A DNA stretch of 64,000 nucleotides from Streptomyces sp. NBC_00433 (GTDB taxonomy: Bacteria > Actinomycetota > Actinomycetes > Streptomycetales > Streptomycetaceae): contig CP107926.1 of NCBI GenBank assembly GCA_036015235.1, positions 4,122,001 through 4,186,000 of the forward strand. Direction: 5' to 3'. The notes beneath the pieces were generated by a model that searched no databases, was not told the DNA's origin, and was given only the letters and a program-made list of their open reading frames with translations. Shown here in pieces: positions 61,315 through 64,000 of the stretch (position 1 is its first letter; each line of letters opens with the position of its first letter). The translations under genes were made by a program, and so were the position numbers.

Positions 61315-61893
61315 TCAGCGCACCCAGTCCTTCAGCGGCTCGGTGTCCAGGGTGATCCCCACCGGAGCGGGCAAGGAGATCGTCTTTCCGAAGGGGCGCC
61401 GCGTGATCATGCTGTACGTGCCGTCGTCGGGCTCGCTGTACACCAGCGTTTCGCACGTGTCCCGGTCGATCAGCAAGTACACCGGGATGCCGGTCTCCGC
61501 ATAGGCGCGCGGCTTGTCCTCGCGATCCCGCTTGTCGGTATCGGTGTCGTACGACGTCACCTCGACCACCATCACCACCCGGTCGGCGGCCGCCCACTCC
61601 CCATGGCCGGCGAAGCTGCCCTTGGGCGCCAAGGCCCCGTCCGGCTTCGCGTGACCGCTGCGGCAGGTCTCCACCCTGAGGCCGCGTTCCGGATAGAGCC
61701 ACAGGTCCGAGCGCTGCTGCATGCAGTGCTCCATGACCCAACGGACGATCTCGTCATGATCCCCGTCCGGCACCGCTTTGACTCCCAGCTTCCCGTGGAC
61801 GAACTCCAACCGGACGCCCTCGCGCTCGGCAGCGGCAGCGATACGTTCGAACTCCTCCGCCTGCATCTGCGGCCGATCCTCAGTGACAGTCAT
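61315..61893 (-). CDS. Uma2-family restriction-endonuclease-like protein
   Basis: A 192-residue Uma2/DUF820 protein. The PD-(D/E)xK-type core is visible: 'HAKPDGALAPKG', 'VVMVVEVTSYDTDTDKRDRE', 'KPRAYAETGIPVYLLID'. The family is common in streptomycetes, function mostly unknown. ATG at 61893. Confidence 0.85.
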   Translation of the reverse strand: MTVTEDRPQMQAEEFERIAAAAEREGVRLEFVHGKLGVKAVPDGDHDEIVRWVMEHCMQQRSDLWLYPERGLRVETCRSGHAKPDGALAPKGSFAGHGEWAAADRVVMVVEVTSYDTDTDKRDREDKPRAYAETGIPVYLLIDRDTCETLVYSEPDDGTYSMITRRPFGKTISLPAPVGITLDTEPLKDWVR

Positions 61894-62123
61894 CGCGCGC
61901 CTCGCTCCTCCACGCCCGCTCCTGAAAACACCGGCACACCCACAGTCCAGGGATTCTGCCTCCGGCACGACGGATCGACGGCGGGTGGTCGTCGACGCCA
62001 GTCCCCTGACGTCGGCCTCCGCCGGGCAGCGCCTGTTCCGCGAGGTGTGCTGAATGCGTGCCGGGCGCCCCGGCCCCGCCGACCGGGACCGGGCGAAGGC
62101 GCCCTGGCCAGGGCAAGAAAAAG

Positions 62124-62165
62124 AGCCCCCTGTCGGGTTCGAACCGACGACCTACGCTTTACAAG
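62124..62165 (-). tRNA. 3' fragment of tRNA-Thr(TGT), probable attachment-site remnant
   Basis: On the minus strand the sequence reads anticodon loop CTTGTAA, the 3' anticodon stem, variable loop TAGGTC, a perfect T arm (GTCGG, TTCGAAC, CCGAC) and the acceptor strand AGGGGGC plus discriminator T. The bases before the anticodon loop do not form a D arm, acceptor or matching anticodon stem, so the 5' half is missing. Integrative elements typically leave such a 3' tRNA copy at one end. Confidence 0.8.
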
Positions 62166-62827
62166 TTCCCTCGGGGAGGGGCGCTGACCTGGGACGATCC
62201 CAGGTTCGGCCAGCTGACCAGCCAAAAGACCACTTACTGGTTGCCGTCAGTTCGGGTCGCTTTCCACGGCCATGTGTGCTGAATCCGTGCTGCCAGGAGC
62301 AAGCCGCCGAACGTCCAGGCCTGCTCACCGGACTGCCCACCGGCCGCTCGGTACACGGCAACTCGCTGAGCCTCCTGCAGGCCGATGTGGCAGAACTGTC
62401 GGAGCTCTGTGCCTCTGGCGACTTGGTAGAGGCAAACAAGGCGGCCAGCCGCCTCCTGGCGGACATGGACCTCCCCTTACAGAGGTACACCGAAGCCCTG
62501 CGTTTCGACCACATCCGGCTGCCCTTCTGATCGCCGGCACCTACCGAAGGGGGAAGGCCTGGCGCCACAAAGGGTGTCAGGCCCAGCTACGTCTTCGTTT
62601 CCCTCAGCTGCCCCGCGCTTCCACCGCAGACGCCGAGGTGAAGTCGCAGGGCGATCCGTCAAGTGCTGGTCTTGGGATACAGGACCGCCCCACCGACGCC
62701 TGATATCGCGATATCACCATGGCCATGATGATGTTGGCGTTCCTGCCGCGATGGCCCGGACCCCGCAAAAGGGGGCTCTTCGGACCGGGGCGGTGACCAA
62801 GGGCCGCGAACGCGGCGGCTCGCGGCC
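62166..62827. other. Degenerate region next to the tRNA fragment
   Basis: About 660 bases of lower GC and mixed codon use. One plus-strand frame from about 62360 to 62530 could encode the tail of a lost protein ('LLQADVAELSELCASGDLVE'). Other frames do not look coding. The palindrome at 62701-62716 lies within it. Confidence 0.4.
62701..62716. promoter_or_regulatory. 16-bp perfect palindrome TGATATCGCGATATCA
   Basis: Two 8-bp arms without spacer, AT-rich compared with the surroundings. It looks like an operator of a dimeric repressor whose gene has been lost. Confidence 0.45.
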
Positions 62828-63001
62828 CTGACTGTCGCCGAGGTCCGGCGGCTGGTCAACCTGATCGGCTTGACTCGCATCGCCATCGACCAGGGACTTC
62901 GCTGGTCGATCTGGCGGCGCGCTCATCAGGCGGAGGCACGCACGACGGCAGCATTTCCGAAGGCGGCTACAGCTCCAGATGATGCAGATCCAGCCCTGTA
63001 G
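62828..63001 (+). pseudogene. C-terminal remnant of a transposase (IS701/IS4-like)
   Basis: A 57-codon frame 'LTVAEVRRLVNLIGL' ... 'LRWSIWRRAHQAEARTTAAF', ending at TAG. It matches the typical tail of IS701-type transposases, where a conserved W-S-x-W-R-R-x-H-Q motif lies near the end. The N-terminal part and inverted ends are absent. Confidence 0.6.
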
Positions 63002-64000
63002 TACCAGAGCGCGGCATCGCCGTGGGGTGGGTGACGAGATTGTTGGACGCCAGGTGCAGCAGGTTCACCACGAGGATCGCAGGCGCGATGACGGCGACAG
63101 CCTTCGGCAGTTGGGGTTCGAGGAACAGGGCCAGAATGATCGCGGTGATTCCGTTCTGCTGGCTGAGGCAGAGCGAGATCCGGTCACGACGGGGGAAGCC
63201 CCAGGTGAGCGCGGAGCCGACGAGGATCTGGGCCGCGAAGGTGGCGCAGCCGAGTACCGCGCCTATGCGGAAGTCCGCGCCCCCGGCGAGTAGTACTCCC
63301 AACAGGAAGGTGGCCGCGAACAGAGCCGCGTTGGTCAGCCGCCCGATCCATGGGCCCAGCGGCGGTCGGAAGAAGAGGGCGGACAGGGCGAGGCCCAGCA
63401 TGAGGAACTGCCAGGTCGCGACGGCGGCCAGCCCGAGCAGGGCGACGATCTGGATCAGTCCGCGCCCGGTGCTGACCGGCGTGCCGACCGGGCCGCGCTT
63501 GCGGATCACCGCCCATACGCCCGCCGCCGCGACCAGCAGCAGCAGATTCCAACTGAGGGTCCGCGCATAGCCCGCGGCACCGGCCAGGGCGCTGTCTGCG
63601 CCGGGAAGGGCCATGGAGCTGATGACGACGACGAGGACAGTGGTGACCGGATCGTCGAAGGACGCCCAGGCGGCGAGCAGTGACTTTGCCCGCGGTGACA
63701 TGTCGCCAGCTTCGAGCATCGCGGAAACCGACAGCGGATCGATCTGGGCCATGGCGACGGCGAGCACCAGGTATTCGGGCTTCCGGCGCAAGAAGACGGT
63801 GAGCACGAGCGCGATGAAGGCCGCCTTGACGACCACGCCGACCGTGATGGCGAAAACGATCCGGTAGACATCGCCTCGCACTTCGGGACGCGAGATCCCC
63901 TGAGCACTTCCGTACAGCCCGACGGCGAGCAGACCGTAGGTCAGATAGGCGTATGCCCCCCCGTCGCCCTGGATGTCCACAGTCAGCCACTGGCCCGCCA
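62967..64000 (-). CDS. Cation:proton antiporter (5' end beyond the window)
   Basis: At least 344 residues with about ten hydrophobic segments. 'LVLAVAMAQIDPLSVSAMLE' and 'AAWASFDDPVTTVLVVVISS' carry the paired acids of CPA-type Na+/H+ antiporters. The reading frame stays open to the window end, so the start lies outside or near it. The last bases overlap the transposase remnant on the other strand. Confidence 0.75.
   Translation of the reverse strand, partial: AGQWLTVDIQGDGGAYAYLTYGLLAVGLYGSAQGISRPEVRGDVYRIVFAITVGVVVKAAFIALVLTVFLRRKPEYLVLAVAMAQIDPLSVSAMLEAGDMSPRAKSLLAAWASFDDPVTTVLVVVISSMALPGADSALAGAAGYARTLSWNLLLLVAAAGVWAVIRKRGPVGTPVSTGRGLIQIVALLGLAAVATWQFLMLGLALSALFFRPPLGPWIGRLTNAALFAATFLLGVLLAGGADFRIGAVLGCATFAAQILVGSALTWGFPRRDRISLCLSQQNGITAIILALFLEPQLPKAVAVIAPAILVVNLLHLASNNLVTHPTAMPRSGTTGLDLHHLEL

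Noticed and set aside
62054-62530. Open frame with 'PPVGFEPTTYAL' on the plus strand
   Set aside because: The first part is only the antisense translation of the tRNA-Thr fragment, a known annotation artefact. The later part may be a remnant but has no start site.
1-64000. CRISPR array, complete IS element, riboswitch or intact tRNA/rRNA
   Set aside because: I looked for regularly spaced repeats, transposase genes with ends, conserved riboswitch cores and full cloverleaf structures, and found only the MITE-like element, the tRNA fragment and a transposase tail.

Overview
The window is very high-GC DNA with strong GC bias at third codon positions, TTG/GTG starts, GTGA/ATGA stop-start overlaps and typical streptomycete families (MmyB-like regulator, SAV_915, DUF6328, CU044_5270 sigma/anti-sigma pair, KPN_02809 peptidase). 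It is most likely a chromosomal segment of Streptomyces or a close relative in the Streptomycetaceae.

Left part (1-5.5 kb): a TerB-like gene under a large inverted repeat, a LuxR-type regulator, a two-gene minus-strand unit holding a histidine-decarboxylase-like protein whose PLP lysine is replaced by histidine, and a divergent MmyB-like regulator.

Core (about 6-21.8 kb): a biosynthetic gene cluster that I read as a hydrazine (N-N bond) pathway. It encodes a methionyl-tRNA-synthetase-like enzyme and, 13 kb away, a free-standing cupin. These are the two domains that are fused in the hydrazine synthetase Spb40 of the s56-p1 pathway. It also encodes a lysine/ornithine N-monooxygenase, a DAO-type FAD oxidoreductase, two ATP-grasp ligases, an MFS exporter, tandem acyl-CoA-dehydrogenase-fold flavoenzymes, a radical SAM protein, an orphan LuxR/NarL regulator, a small conserved protein and a BBE-like FAD oxidase. 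The transcription units opening with the MetRS-like, N-hydroxylase and cupin genes share one promoter box with identical internal spacing at all three sites. A 168-bp MITE-like element sits inside the cluster and supplies the stop codon of one flavoenzyme. Two cluster genes carry the rare TTA codon.

21.8-29 kb: a MauE/Tat-protein/Cys-rich-protein operon, a diaminopimelate decarboxylase (possible lysine supply), small conserved streptomycete genes, and an MBL hydrolase divergent from a CGNR regulator across a three-copy operator. A frameshifted TetR gene follows.

30-56 kb: mostly ordinary core and accessory genes. These include an SGNH hydrolase, secreted small proteins, HxlR and GlxA regulators, a short 2-oxoglutarate dehydrogenase E1, two TDT/TehA-type transporters, a formylglycine-generating enzyme, a WxL-type surface protein, a secreted purple acid phosphatase, HupE, a lipoprotein, a membrane-anchored MazF/PemK-like protein and an ECF sigma/anti-sigma pair.

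56-64 kb: a VanRS-like two-component system divergent from a VanY-like M15 peptidase. The same 11-bp-spaced direct repeat lies upstream of a secreted M1 metallopeptidase, which suggests one small regulon. The right end carries a scar of an integrative element (3' half of tRNA-Thr(TGT), transposase tail, degenerate DNA), followed by a Na+/H+ antiporter that runs off the window.
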